The notes under the pieces: generated by a model
Databases searched by the model: none
Told to the model about the DNA's origin: nothing
The model's input: only the letters and a program-made list of their open reading frames with translations
Translations under genes and position numbers: made by a program
Assembly: GCF_013314535.1 (NCBI RefSeq)
Contig: NZ_JABUAE010000017.1
Location: 29,474-93,473 of the forward strand
Direction: 5' to 3'
DNA from: Bacillus sp. Xin1
GTDB taxonomy: Bacteria; Bacillota; Bacilli; Bacillales; Bacillaceae_G
DNA: 64,000 nucleotides
In this document: positions 44,043 through 53,397 of the stretch, in pieces
Layout of the letters: every line of letters begins with the position of its first letter
Position numbering within the stretch: position 1 is the stretch's first letter

Positions 44043-46196
44043 ATGAGTCAAGAAAAGCAAGTCTTCTCGATAGATTTAGCTGGTCGCCAGCTAACGATTG
44101 AAACAGGCCAGCTTGCAAAACAAGCAAACGGCGCGGTATTAGTAAGATATGGCGACACAGCAGTTCTATCAACTGCAACGGCATCAAAAGAGCCAAAAAA
44201 TGTAGATTTCTTCCCGCTTACAGTAAACTATGAAGAGCGTTTATATGCAGTCGGAAAAATCCCAGGCGGTTTTATTAAACGTGAAGGCCGTCCAAGTGAA
44301 AAAGCAATTTTAGCGAGTCGTTTAATTGACCGACCAATTCGCCCACTTTTCGCAGATGGTTTCCGTAATGAAGTGCAAGTTGTCAGCATCGTTATGAGTG
44401 TTGACCAAGATTGTTCTTCTGAGATGGCGGCTATGCTTGGTTCTTCATTAGCGTTATCGATTTCAGATATTCCATTTGAAGGTCCAATTGCTGGTGCGAC
44501 GGTTGGTCGTATCGACGGCGAATTTATTATTAATCCAACAGTAGAACAACAGGAACAAAGTGATATGCATCTTGTTGTAGCTGGGACAAAAGATGCAATT
44601 AACATGGTAGAGGCAGGTGCAGATCAAGTACCTGAAGAAACAATGTTAGAAGCAATCATGTTCGGTCATGAAGAAATTAAACGTCTAATTGCTTTCCAAG
44701 AAGAGATTGTACAAGCTGTCGGAAAAGAAAAGGCGGAAGTAAAGCTTTATGAAGTGGATGCTGATCTTGAAAAAGCTATTCGTGAAATGGCAGAGAAAGA
44801 TATGCATGCAGCAATTCAAGTACATGAAAAGCATGCACGTGAAGACGCAATTAATGAAGTAAAACAACGCGTCATTGCACACTATGAAGAGCTGGAAGTA
44901 GAAGCAGAAGTATTAGGACAAGTACATGAGATTTTATATAAAATTGTAAAAGAAGAAGTACGTCGTCTTATTACAGTTGAAAAAATCCGCCCAGACGGAC
45001 GTAAAAGTGATGAAATTCGTCCTTTAGCGTCAGAGGTAGGCATTCTATCTCGTACTCACGGTTCTGGATTATTCACACGTGGACAAACGCAAGCATTAAG
45101 TATTTGTACATTAGGTGCATTAGGAGATGTGCAAATTTTAGATGGCCTAGGTGTAGAAGAATCAAAACGTTTTATGCACCATTACAATTTCCCATCCTTT
45201 AGTGTTGGTGAAACAAGACCAATGCGTGGACCAGGTCGTCGTGAAATCGGTCACGGTGCATTAGGTGAACGTGCTCTTGAACCTGTTATTCCATCTGAGC
45301 AAGACTTCCCGTATACAGTTCGTCTTGTATCTGAAGTTTTAGAATCAAATGGTTCTACTTCACAAGCAAGTATTTGTGGTAGTACTTTAGCGATGATGGA
45401 TGCTGGTGTACCATTAAAAGCACCGGTTGCTGGTATTGCTATGGGACTAGTGAAATCTGGTGAGCACTACACAATTTTAACGGATATCCAAGGTATGGAA
45501 GATCACTTAGGTGATATGGACTTTAAAGTGGCAGGTACGGCGAATGGTGTAACTGCATTGCAAATGGATATTAAAATCGATGGGTTATCTCGTGAAATTT
45601 TAGAAGAAGCATTGCAACAAGCTAAGATTGGTCGTATGCATATTCTAGATCACATGTTAACTGCTATCGCTGAGCCTCGCAAAGAGCTATCTGCATATGC
45701 TCCGAAAATCATTACAATGACAATCAATCCGGATAAAATCCGTGATGTTATTGGGCCAAGCGGTAAACAAATTAACAAAATTATTGAAGAAACTGGCGTG
45801 AAAATTGATATTGAGCAAGATGGTACAGTCTTTATTTCATCCGTTGATCAAGAAATGAATGAAAAGGCGAAGAAAATTATCGAAGATATCGTTCGCGAAG
45901 TACAAGTAGGCGAAATCTACTTAGGAAAAGTAAAACGTATCGAGAAGTTCGGTGCTTTCGTTGGATTGTTCAGTGGTAAAGATGGTCTTGTTCATATTTC
46001 TGAGCTTGCGCTTGAGCGCGTAGGTAAAGTAGAAGACGTAGTGAAAATTGGCGACGAGATTTCAGTAAAAGTTATCGAGATTGACAAACAAGGTCGTGTA
46101 AACTTATCTAGAAAAGTATTGCTAAAAGAAGAGCAAGAAAAAGAAGTGGCAAAAGAAGAAGCTTCAAAACAAGAAAATACACAAGAACAAAAATAA
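44043..46196 (+). CDS. pnp: Polynucleotide phosphorylase
   Basis: 717-aa 3'-5' phosphorolytic exoribonuclease of the degradosome. Two RNase PH domains are present, with [20 protein letters not shown]-type sequence in the first (pieces: [21 protein letters not shown]) and [15 protein letters not shown] in the second. A KH domain ([21 protein letters not shown] in part) and an S1 domain ([18 protein letters not shown]) end the protein. GAGAGGGG precedes the ATG. Confidence 0.98.
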   Translation: MSQEKQVFSIDLAGRQLTIETGQLAKQANGAVLVRYGDTAVLSTATASKEPKNVDFFPLTVNYEERLYAVGKIPGGFIKREGRPSEKAILASRLIDRPIRPLFADGFRNEVQVVSIVMSVDQDCSSEMAAMLGSSLALSISDIPFEGPIAGATVGRIDGEFIINPTVEQQEQSDMHLVVAGTKDAINMVEAGADQVPEETMLEAIMFGHEEIKRLIAFQEEIVQAVGKEKAEVKLYEVDADLEKAIREMAEKDMHAAIQVHEKHAREDAINEVKQRVIAHYEELEVEAEVLGQVHEILYKIVKEEVRRLITVEKIRPDGRKSDEIRPLASEVGILSRTHGSGLFTRGQTQALSICTLGALGDVQILDGLGVEESKRFMHHYNFPSFSVGETRPMRGPGRREIGHGALGERALEPVIPSEQDFPYTVRLVSEVLESNGSTSQASICGSTLAMMDAGVPLKAPVAGIAMGLVKSGEHYTILTDIQGMEDHLGDMDFKVAGTANGVTALQMDIKIDGLSREILEEALQQAKIGRMHILDHMLTAIAEPRKELSAYAPKIITMTINPDKIRDVIGPSGKQINKIIEETGVKIDIEQDGTVFISSVDQEMNEKAKKIIEDIVREVQVGEIYLGKVKRIEKFGAFVGLFSGKDGLVHISELALERVGKVEDVVKIGDEISVKVIEIDKQGRVNLSRKVLLKEEQEKEVAKEEASKQENTQEQK

Positions 46197-46202
46197 GTAA
46201 AA

Positions 46203-46226
46203 AAGCCAGGTTTCCTGGCTTTTTTT
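46203..46226 (+). terminator. Terminator after pnp
   Basis: AAGCCAGG pairs with CCTGGCTT around TTT, then T5. Confidence 0.92.
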
Positions 46227-46357
46227 GTTAAACAAAATATATTTGATACATTGATTTTTATTGATAAAAAGGTATAGTTTTCATGATAACGCTCAAATTA
46301 ACAAGGATAATAGGAAAAAGGATTTTTCTTATTTGTATAGTTAATGGGAGGGTTTAT

Positions 46358-47257
46358 ATGAGAACTCGTATAGTTATATTCATATCTGTATTCTTTCTTT
46401 GTATAAGTTTATGCTCATATTCAGCGCTAGCAAATGATAATCTTTATGAGGAAATTCAGAAACAAGCCAAACAATATTCAATTGCGCCGCAAAATGCAAT
46501 AATTGATAAGATTTGGAAGGCTACGCCAGGATATAATGGTAAAGAGGTTGATATTGAAGCGTCATATAATAACATGAAGAAAATAGGGAAATTTGATGAG
46601 AAGCAATTTGTATATCGGGAAGTTTCACCAAACACGCATTTAGAAGATTTATCGCCTTCTCCCATTTATCGTGGACATCCACATAAAAAGATGGTGGGAT
46701 TAACAATAAATGTGGCATGGGGAAATGAGTATCTTCCGCGTATATTAGAAACGTTGAAAAAGCATGATGTAAAGGCAACCTTTTTTTTAGAAGGACGCTG
46801 GGTAAAAGAAAATTTAAGATTCGCAAAAATGATTGTAGATGCAAAGCAAGAAGTAGGAAATCATTCTTATACACATCCAGATATGAAAACGCTGTCTAAA
46901 AATCAAATACTAGAGCAATTACAAAAGACAAATCAAATGATTGAGGCAGCTACAAATCAAAAAGTACGATGGTTTGCACCACCAAGTGGAAGTTTCCGCG
47001 ATGAAGTTGTAGAAGTGGCGGATGGATTAAAGATGGGGACTATTATGTGGACAGTAGATACAATCGATTGGAAACGTCCGGAGCCTGAAGTGATTCTCCA
47101 GCGTGTGATGGGGAAAGTGCACCCAGGTGCAATTGTATTGATGCATCCGACATCTCCAACAGCTGAGGCATTAGATACGATGATTGCACAGTTAAAAAAA
47201 CAAGGGTATAAAGTAGGAAATATTACAGAATTACTAGATGAAAAACGTATTGATTAA
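46358..47257 (+). CDS. ylxY: YlxY-type polysaccharide deacetylase-like protein
   Basis: 299-aa exported protein with a signal peptide (MRTRIVIFISVFFLCISLCS..., likely cut after SALA) and a NodB-type fold. The usual first motif TFDDGP is replaced by TINVAWGNE (about residue 114), so the catalytic Asp pair is missing. The histidine motif HSYTHPD (about 169), the WFAPPSGSFRDEV segment and the C-terminal ILMHPT are kept. This is the known YlxY subfamily pattern next to pnp. Whether it is an active enzyme is uncertain. ATG 46358 follows GGGAGGG. Confidence 0.9.
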   Translation: MRTRIVIFISVFFLCISLCSYSALANDNLYEEIQKQAKQYSIAPQNAIIDKIWKATPGYNGKEVDIEASYNNMKKIGKFDEKQFVYREVSPNTHLEDLSPSPIYRGHPHKKMVGLTINVAWGNEYLPRILETLKKHDVKATFFLEGRWVKENLRFAKMIVDAKQEVGNHSYTHPDMKTLSKNQILEQLQKTNQMIEAATNQKVRWFAPPSGSFRDEVVEVADGLKMGTIMWTVDTIDWKRPEPEVILQRVMGKVHPGAIVLMHPTSPTAEALDTMIAQLKKQGYKVGNITELLDEKRID

Positions 47258-47343
47258 ATACATTTGCATGACATTCATGTGCAAACTTGTTATCATTAAA
47301 TAATAGCAATTATTTAGATAAACTGGCATTAGGAGGAAAGTTT

Positions 47344-48582
47344 TTGATTAAAAAATATACTTGTAAAAATGGTGTAAGAATTGTTATGGAGAATATACCA
47401 ACTGTTCGTTCTGTTGCAATTGGTATATGGATTCATGCAGGTTCAAGAAATGAAAATGAAAAAAATAATGGGGTTTCACACTTTTTAGAACACATGTTTT
47501 TTAAGGGGACAGAGACACGTAGTGCAAGAGAAATTGCAGAGTCATTTGATAGCATTGGTGGTCAAGTGAATGCATTTACCTCAAAAGAATACACGTGCTA
47601 TTATGCAAAGGTACTTGATGAACATGCAAAATATGCGCTTGATGTGTTAGCTGACATGTTCTTTAACTCCACATTTGATGAGGAAGAATTGAAAAAAGAG
47701 AAGAACGTTGTATTTGAAGAAATTAAAATGTACGAGGACACACCAGATGATATCGTACATGACATGTTAACAAAAGCGACCTATGAAACGCATCCATTGG
47801 GATACCCAATTTTAGGTACAGAAGAAACACTTGAAACATTTACAGGGGATACACTGCGTCAATATATAAAAGATCATTATACACCTGAAAATGTTGTCGT
47901 TTCGATTGCTGGAAATATTGATGAAGCATTTGTGCAAACAGTGGAACAATATTTTGGTAACTACGAGGGAACAACAAATCGTGAACAAGTACATAGCCCG
48001 ATTTTTCATTTTAACAAAGTGGCCCGCAAAAAGGAAACAGAACAAGCTCATTTATGTTTAGGATTCCAAGGTTTGCAAATGGGTCATGATGATATTTATA
48101 ACTTAATTGTATTAAATAATATATTAGGTGGTAGTATGAGTAGCCGTTTGTTCCAAGAAGTGCGTGAACAACGTGGTTTAGCATACTCAGTGTTCTCTTA
48201 TCATTCTTCTTATGAAGATACAGGAATGCTAACACTTTATGGTGGTACAGGAAGCCAACAATTGGATACTTTATATGATACAATGCAAGAAACTTTAGAG
48301 ACGTTAAAAAATACAGGTATCACAGAGAAGGAACTTGTGAATAGTAAAGAGCAGCTTAAAGGAAATCTGATGTTAAGTTTAGAAAGCACGAATAGCCGTA
48401 TGAGCCGTAATGGTAAAAATGAATTGCTTCTTAGAAAGCATCGTTCTCTTGATGAAATTATTGAGAGTGTAAACAGCGTTACGAAATCAGATGTAGATTC
48501 ACTGATTCGCAGTATGTTTACAACTGAATTTTCTGCAGCGCTTATTAGTCCAAATGGAGAGCTTCCAAAAGGAATGAAATAG
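47344..48582 (+). CDS. mlpA: M16 family zinc protease (MlpA/YmxG)
   Basis: 412-aa insulinase-type peptidase. The inverted zinc motif HFLEH gives His46, Glu49 and His50, with a downstream Glu in the NVVFEEIKMYEDTPDD region. The C-terminal half-domain carries the REQRGLAYSVFSYHSSY segment. TTG 47344 is used because AGGAGG lies 7 bases upstream; a longer frame starts at 47287 without a ribosome binding site. The family is regularly located between pnp/ylxY and ymxH. Confidence 0.94.
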   Translation: MIKKYTCKNGVRIVMENIPTVRSVAIGIWIHAGSRNENEKNNGVSHFLEHMFFKGTETRSAREIAESFDSIGGQVNAFTSKEYTCYYAKVLDEHAKYALDVLADMFFNSTFDEEELKKEKNVVFEEIKMYEDTPDDIVHDMLTKATYETHPLGYPILGTEETLETFTGDTLRQYIKDHYTPENVVVSIAGNIDEAFVQTVEQYFGNYEGTTNREQVHSPIFHFNKVARKKETEQAHLCLGFQGLQMGHDDIYNLIVLNNILGGSMSSRLFQEVREQRGLAYSVFSYHSSYEDTGMLTLYGGTGSQQLDTLYDTMQETLETLKNTGITEKELVNSKEQLKGNLMLSLESTNSRMSRNGKNELLLRKHRSLDEIIESVNSVTKSDVDSLIRSMFTTEFSAALISPNGELPKGMK

Positions 48583-48587
48583 GGAGA

Positions 48588-48622
48588 AAAACCGTATCTC
48601 TTACGAGGAGATGCGGTTTTTT
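48588..48622 (+). terminator. Terminator after mlpA
   Basis: AAAACCGTATCTC pairs with GAGATGCGGTTTT (one mismatch/wobble) and continues into T2G. Strong stem. Confidence 0.85.
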
Positions 48623-48772
48623 GTGTACAAAGCTTTTGCAATTATAAAACTTTTGAATAGGGGGAGTGGAGCGCATTTTTTGGTATTTTTTACAGACATG
48701 CAGAATACGTACTTATTATAGGATGGGATTTGAGGATACTGTATGAAAGATGTTTAGAAAGGAGAGAGTCAT

Positions 48773-49006
48773 ATGCGTTTAAGTGAATTAAGTGGAAAAG
48801 AAATTGTGGACCTAGAGCGGGCAGAAAAAATGGGGGTTTTAGGTCACGCTGATTTAGAAATTAATGAAAAAGACGGGAAGATTCAAGCCCTCATCATACC
48901 AGTTGGAAAATGGGGTGGATTCAAAAGAGAACAGCAAGAAGTAAAGGTAGAGTGGAGCAGGATTAAGAAGGTTGGACATGATATGATTATTTTTGATTTG
49001 GAATAG
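48773..49006 (+). CDS. ymxH: YlmC/YmxH family sporulation protein (PRC-barrel)
   Basis: 77-aa PRC-barrel-like protein with MRLSELSGKEIVDLERAEKMG and a GHADLEINEKDGKI strand pair. The family is widespread in endospore formers. Members are under sporulation control in B. subtilis, but the molecular role is unknown. AAGGAGAG precedes the ATG. It lies just before the dpa operon. Confidence 0.93.
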   Translation: MRLSELSGKEIVDLERAEKMGVLGHADLEINEKDGKIQALIIPVGKWGGFKREQQEVKVEWSRIKKVGHDMIIFDLE

Positions 49007-49096
49007 TAGCAAATACAGTAGAAATTTATAATTTAAGGTAACGTAAATGATTAAAAATGAACATATAGATTATCTTAAACATATGATATATGAATT

Positions 49097-49125
49097 AAGG
49101 ATTGCTTCACACAATGTGAAGCAAT
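49097..49125. terminator. Bidirectional terminator between ymxH and the YjcZ-like gene
   Basis: Perfect 12-bp stem (GGATTGCTTCAC / GTGAAGCAATCC) with a 5-base loop, placed between convergent genes. T-runs on both sides are short. Confidence 0.75.
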
Positions 49126-49162
49126 CCATTATGTGACTTTAAAAAGATGCGAAAGGTGTTAC

Positions 49163-49285
49163 TTAACCACCATTAAATCCGCCACTCCAACAGCTTGCTC
49201 CAATAATAATAAGGAGAATAAACAACACGACTAGTAAAGCAAATCCTCCGTAACCACCGCATCCATATCCTATTTGTTCAGCCAA
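49163..49285 (-). CDS. YjcZ family small sporulation protein
   Basis: 40-aa hydrophobic mini-protein read on the minus strand from TTG 49285. The sequence begins MAEQIGYGCGGYGGFALLVV and continues as one membrane segment rich in L and I, then GASCWSGGFNGG. The Gly/Tyr/Cys-rich start followed by ALLVVLFILLIIIG is typical of the YjcZ family of spore-associated mini-proteins. GGAGGGG is 8 bases upstream of the start. It is too short for ordinary gene callers and is convergent with ymxH. Confidence 0.85.
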   Translation of the reverse strand: MAEQIGYGCGGYGGFALLVVLFILLIIIGASCWSGGFNGG

Positions 49286-49297
49286 GAGATCTCCCCT

Positions 49298-49552
49298 CCA
49301 CTCTATACAAAAATAAACTTCCCAATACTACCAAAAGTTTTAACAATACAGCTAGTAATGGAAGTAAGCTAAAAAGAGCTAATTTTGTCAGTGCAACAGC
49401 TCGTTCTTGATTGTCAATACACTGATACTATATGTAGAAGCTGGCGAAGGGTTTTATATTAATTTTTTCCTTTTTGGACAAGTGTCATTAATAAATTTGT
49501 TTATCTTAATATTATATTTTAAAATAGTACACCTTTCCGTTTGAATTCAATC
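49298..49552. other. Intergenic stretch between the YjcZ-like gene and dpaA
   Basis: No confident gene. On the minus strand 49278-49427 is open for 50 codons and reads as a hydrophobic peptide (DNQERAVALTKLALFSLLPL... in part), but it has no ATG, GTG or TTG at its start and overlaps the YjcZ-like start. It may be a gene remnant. Confidence 0.4.
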
Positions 49553-49580
49553 ACCCAAAGCTTATACAGTACATATGATG
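49553..49580 (+). promoter_or_regulatory. Candidate sigma-K promoter of dpaAB
   Basis: ACC (49553-49555), 16 bases, CATATGATG (49572-49580), close to the sigma-K pattern AC-N16-CATAnnnTA. dpaAB (spoVF) is known to be a late mother-cell, sigma-K-controlled operon in B. subtilis. The start of dpaA is 66 bases downstream. Confidence 0.6.
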
Positions 49581-49645
49581 TGGAGGAAAAAGAAAAAGTA
49601 GGCACTTTTCTTATAAATGAAAGAAAAAAGAAGGTGAAGTAGGGA

Positions 49646-50548
49646 ATGTTGACTGAGATGCACATTGCTGTCATAGGAGGAGATGCAAGGCAGCTAGAAG
49701 TGATTCGTAAGTTGGTTGAACTTGATGCGAAACTTTCATTAGTAGGATTTGATCAACTGGATCATGGTTTTACAGGGGCAGCAAAAGAGAGTATGCAAAA
49801 TCTAGATTTCACTTCTTTAGATGCAATTATTTTGCCGGTAGCAGGAACAAATGCAAAAGGAGAAGTAGATACTATTTTTTCAAACGAAAAAGTTATGCTA
49901 ACGAAAGAACAGATTGAAAAAACACCAGCAAACTTTACTATATATTCAGGAATTGGTACGCCGTATTTAGAGAGCATTGTATCTACTACAAATCGAAAAC
50001 TTGTAAAACTATTCGATCGTGATGATGTGGCAATCTACAATTCAATCCCAACGGTAGAAGGAACATTAATGATGGTTATTCAACATACAGATTATACAAT
50101 TCATGGTTCAAATGTCATGGTTTTAGGGTTTGGTAGAACAGGAATGAGTGTAGCGAGAGCTTTTCAATCACTAGGAGCTCATGTCAAAGTAGGAGCACGA
50201 CGCTCAGAACATATTGCTCGTATTTCGGAAATGATGTTCTCTCCTTTTTATATGCAGGATATTGAGAAAGAAGCAAGTGATGTTGATATTGTCATTAATA
50301 CAATTCCACATCTTGTTGTAACGGCAAGTGTTATCTCGCGGATGCCAGCTCATACATTGATCATTGATTTGGCATCTAAGCCTGGTGGTACGGATTTTCG
50401 TTATGCAGAGAAGCGGGGGATTAAAGCTTTGTTAGCACCTGGTCTTCCAGGGATTGTTGCGCCAAAAACAGCAGGACAAATTTTAGCAAATGTTCTTTCT
50501 CAGTTATTAACAGCAGATATGATTGCGAAGGAGGAGAATGGAAGATGA
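49646..50548 (+). CDS. dpaA: Dipicolinate synthase subunit A (SpoVFA)
   Basis: 300-aa subunit of the enzyme that makes dipicolinic acid from dihydroxy-tetrahydrodipicolinate in the mother cell, for loading into the forespore core. It shows IAVIGGDARQLEVIRKL, GFDQLDHGFTGA, the NAD(P) motif VLGFGRTGMSVA (about residue 160) and ALLAPGLPGIVAPKTAGQIL. GAAGGTGA precedes the ATG. It overlaps dpaB by ATGA. It is intact, but its partner is not. Confidence 0.97.
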   Translation: MLTEMHIAVIGGDARQLEVIRKLVELDAKLSLVGFDQLDHGFTGAAKESMQNLDFTSLDAIILPVAGTNAKGEVDTIFSNEKVMLTKEQIEKTPANFTIYSGIGTPYLESIVSTTNRKLVKLFDRDDVAIYNSIPTVEGTLMMVIQHTDYTIHGSNVMVLGFGRTGMSVARAFQSLGAHVKVGARRSEHIARISEMMFSPFYMQDIEKEASDVDIVINTIPHLVVTASVISRMPAHTLIIDLASKPGGTDFRYAEKRGIKALLAPGLPGIVAPKTAGQILANVLSQLLTADMIAKEENGR

Positions 50549-51036
50549 GTTTAAAAGGGAAACGAATTGGGTTTGGGTTTACAGGTTCTCATTGTACGTA
50601 TGAAGAAGTTATGCCACATTTAGAAAAGTTAGTTGCAGAAGGAGCGGAAGTGAGACCGGTTGTTTCCTATACTGTACAATCGACAAATACTAGATTTGGT
50701 GAAGGGGCAGAGTGGATTAAAAAGATTGAAGAAGTAACGGGACATAAAGTAATTAATTCAATCGTTGGAGCAGAACCTCTTGGTCCAAAGATTCCGCTAG
50801 ATTGTATGGTTATCGCTCCTTTAACAGGAAATTCAATGAGTAAATTTGCAAATGCAATGACAGATTCTCCAGTATTAATGGCAGCGAAGGCAACGCTTCG
50901 AAATGGAAAACCGGTTGTATTAGCTGTTTCTACAAATGATGCTCTTGGTTTAAATGGCGTAAACCTAATTACACCAACAAGATGGCAACAAAGCGCGAAC
51001 GCTTATTTGTCGCCATCTTTAGGGAGCTTAGGGTAA
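50545..51036 (+). pseudogene. dpaB: Dipicolinate synthase subunit B, split by the prophage-like element
   Basis: Flavoprotein-like subunit B (SpoVFB), normally about 200 aa. The chain matches the family from MSLKGKRIGFGFTGSHCTYE through APLTGNSMSKFANAMTDSP to ALGLNGVNL (residue 141). After that the expected MRLM-type sequence is replaced by 22 unrelated residues (from ITPTRWQQ) up to a stop at 51036. The last 34 bases overlap the convergent recombinase gene. About 60 C-terminal residues are missing and should lie at the far end of the element, outside this window. If the element excises precisely, the gene is restored. Confidence 0.93.
50955..50975. other. Left attachment junction (attL) of the element
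   Basis: Host coding sequence ends within GCGTAAACCTAAT: codons up to 50967 match DpaB, and those from 50968 do not. Large serine integrases recombine at a short core of a few bases. The exact crossover cannot be fixed without the right junction. Confidence 0.7.
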
Positions 51037-52550
51037 AGCACAAGTTCGAAATCATCGAGTCTTTGCCACTTTTCCTTCTTATAAACAGCCTTTTCTAAAA
51101 CCGACTTTAGGAGGCTGTTTTTCTTTTTCGGATCATCTGTTTTGAAGTACAGATCAAGAACATGCTCGACTTGGGGAATTGTATCTTTCTTTACTTTTTC
51201 CTTTTTGATTTCTATTTTAATTTCTTTCTTGAGATTTTCCATCGTTTCAGTAATTTCATTAATACGATTAGAAACAACATTAGAACGTTCTAAAAACATA
51301 TCGACAGTATAAACACCACGCTCTAATAAATCATGTAAATTATTTTTTTGCTTTTGGACATCCACTAACTCTTTTTCAAGTTTTCGTAATGCAGCCTCGT
51401 TCATTTGGATAATTTGCGTTTCTTTTGTATTTTCATCTTGCTTATGTTTTTCAAAATCAGCTTTATAATTGATGTACCACTCTTTTAATGCTTCGAGTAA
51501 ACGTTTTTCAATTAATTCTGTATAACTGGATTTGTTTTCACAACCGCGATGTTTACAATCCATTGTATTCTTTCGATTCTTTGGATATCGTTGTACCATA
51601 CTATAGCCGCATTTCCCGCATTTAATAATTCCAGCTAGTGGATTCGTTAATCCATTTGTATTATAGGGAATATGATACCTCGTGTTTAATTTCTCCTGTA
51701 CTTTTTCAAATAGGCTTTCTGGGATAATCGGATCATGCTTTCCGTCCGCGATAATCCAATCTGACTTATCTTGCCTTGTACAACTACGCTTCGTAGCATC
51801 TGGACGCTTTACTTCTTTTCTCTTTTGCCATGTTACTTTTCCAATGTAGACGTGATTTTTTAACATATCTAATATACTATATGGATTCCAAGCGTTACCT
51901 AACTTACTTTTGTAGCCAAGTTCGTTTAGTTTTCGCATAATTGCATTTGCACCCATATCCTCATTGGCATACCATTCAAATATCATTCTGACAACAGAAG
52001 CTTCTTCTGAATTAATCGTTAATGTACGTTCACGCTTATTTAGACGATGGATATCATATCCGTATGGTGCATGTGTACCAAGGTAATTACCAGCTTCTAC
52101 ACTTGCAATACGCCCACGTTGCATACGACGTGTAATAATCTTTAATTCCTTACGTGCCATAAACGCTTCAAATTCGCTGTATTCTTCGTCCCACTCATCA
52201 TTAAGATCATAAGTCTTCCTTGGTGTCATAATCTTCGTATTCGAGCGTTTGAACGTCTCTAAGATGATTCCTTGTTCTTTCATACCACCACGACCTAGAC
52301 GATCCATATCCATACAAAGAACAACATCATATTTGTTATCTTCAATTTCTTCAAGAAGCGCCAACATTTCAGGACGTTTCACTAAGCTCTCACCAGAAAC
52401 GATTTCCTCACGGACAGCTAAAACATTTAAGTTTTTCTCCCTAGCGATTTTCAGCAGGGTAGTACGGTGCTTTGCTAAAGTTTCGCCTTCACCGCGTGCT
52501 TCCGCTTCAAGGTCGGCACGGGATTTACGTAGGTAGATTGCGGTTTTCAT
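51003..52550 (-). CDS. Large serine recombinase (integrase/excisionase)
   Basis: 515-aa recombinase. The resolvase domain starts AIYLRKSRADLEAE with nucleophile Ser10 and has DRLGRGG in the active-site region. The recombinase domain follows (about residues 165-290). The zinc ribbon CGKCGYSM (about 310) has a second Cys pair in CKHRGCENKS, with a coiled coil after it (about 375-470). AGGAGG precedes the start. The gene points at the junction in dpaB, with its stop about 35 bases inside. It should catalyse integration, and with a directionality factor excision. I see no trustworthy sporulation promoter upstream. Confidence 0.95.
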   Translation of the reverse strand: MKTAIYLRKSRADLEAEARGEGETLAKHRTTLLKIAREKNLNVLAVREEIVSGESLVKRPEMLALLEEIEDNKYDVVLCMDMDRLGRGGMKEQGIILETFKRSNTKIMTPRKTYDLNDEWDEEYSEFEAFMARKELKIITRRMQRGRIASVEAGNYLGTHAPYGYDIHRLNKRERTLTINSEEASVVRMIFEWYANEDMGANAIMRKLNELGYKSKLGNAWNPYSILDMLKNHVYIGKVTWQKRKEVKRPDATKRSCTRQDKSDWIIADGKHDPIIPESLFEKVQEKLNTRYHIPYNTNGLTNPLAGIIKCGKCGYSMVQRYPKNRKNTMDCKHRGCENKSSYTELIEKRLLEALKEWYINYKADFEKHKQDENTKETQIIQMNEAALRKLEKELVDVQKQKNNLHDLLERGVYTVDMFLERSNVVSNRINEITETMENLKKEIKIEIKKEKVKKDTIPQVEHVLDLYFKTDDPKKKNSLLKSVLEKAVYKKEKWQRLDDFELVLYPKLPKDGDK

Positions 52551-52658
52551 AGAGAATCCTCCTTTGAGTAGTATTAATTATACGAAAAGCAAGTGGTATA
52601 AATTATAAAAAGTTAAGTGAGTTAGTCATTAAGTGCATTCAAGTAGAATCTATAGTTT

Positions 52659-53186
52659 TTACTGCATAATTAAATATGTTTGTGAAAAAACGTTTTGCAA
52701 ATGACTAGCTAGCAGCTGATTTTCATAATGCAACAAGCGTTGCTCCGCAGTATGAAATGAAACATTGAAAGTTTTTGCAATGAGGTAAATCGATTCTTTT
52801 CTGGTTTCGGGGAGGGTTAGTGTCCTTAACATAAAAGTAGGAATACAAAAATGTAGCTTGAAATTGTTTGCTTTTGCTCCTTGGTAGTCTAAAAATAATT
52901 TCGGTATGTATAGCTGATTTCCTACATGGAATAGAATATGACAAAGCTCATGACCAAAGTCCTCCCATTGTTGATAAGCCATGTTTCGATTATCAATAAT
53001 AATACTGGGCAAATTATTTCTACAAATAGCACGACTTCCAAATGGAGCAAAATGTAACCAAATATTTAGTTTTTGGGTAATTGTTATCATATCAATTTGT
53101 TCTGGAATAAAAATAGATAAAGAATGATACAAATTTTTAATATAATCTTCGATTTGTGTTGTGTAGTAAGGCTGTGTTTTATGCAT
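52659..53186 (-). CDS. ImmA/IrrE-type metalloprotease
   Basis: 175-aa protein with the zinc motif HELCH (His79, Glu80, His83) within WEDFGHELCHILFH. Proteins of this kind next to phage CI genes (ImmA of ICEBs1 and phi105) cleave the repressor to induce the element. The preceding residues (LPSIIIDNRNMAYQQ) match the usual strand before the motif. A terminator lies between it and the CI gene, and a perfect 10-base palindrome AACGTACGTT at 53217-53226 is just upstream of its start, so it may have its own controlled promoter. Confidence 0.88.
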   Translation of the reverse strand: MHKTQPYYTTQIEDYIKNLYHSLSIFIPEQIDMITITQKLNIWLHFAPFGSRAICRNNLPSIIIDNRNMAYQQWEDFGHELCHILFHVGNQLYIPKLFLDYQGAKANNFKLHFCIPTFMLRTLTLPETRKESIYLIAKTFNVSFHTAEQRLLHYENQLLASHLQNVFSQTYLIMQ

Positions 53187-53239
53187 ATCATTTCACTCCA
53201 TTGTCAAAAAAATACAAACGTACGTTCTTATTTTACTGT

Positions 53240-53264
53240 AAAAAGAAAAGCCCGTGAAGGGGCT
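53240..53264 (-). terminator. Minus-strand terminator after the CI-like gene
   Basis: AGCCC/GGGCT stem with a 6-base loop, followed on the minus strand by TTTTCTTTTT. It separates CI from the ImmA-like gene. Confidence 0.75.
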
Positions 53265-53397
53265 AAAAATATAACTCCAAGTATCTAAGGTGATTTCTCC
53301 ATTTTTCTAAAATCTAATAATATAGGAACAATTAACCATTCATTGACCAAATAAATACACGCAATTTAGCGTGTAATTTATTATGTATCTTATTTAA

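Noticed and set aside
44228-44605. Minus-strand open frame of 125 codons within pnp
   Set aside because: It is antisense to a conserved RNase PH domain, has no ribosome binding site and follows the codon pattern of pnp.
52551-52658. Sporulation (sigma-E or sigma-K) promoter of the serine recombinase
   Set aside because: Only AT-rich TATAAT-like segments were found. Nothing matches the sigma-E or sigma-K patterns well enough to report.
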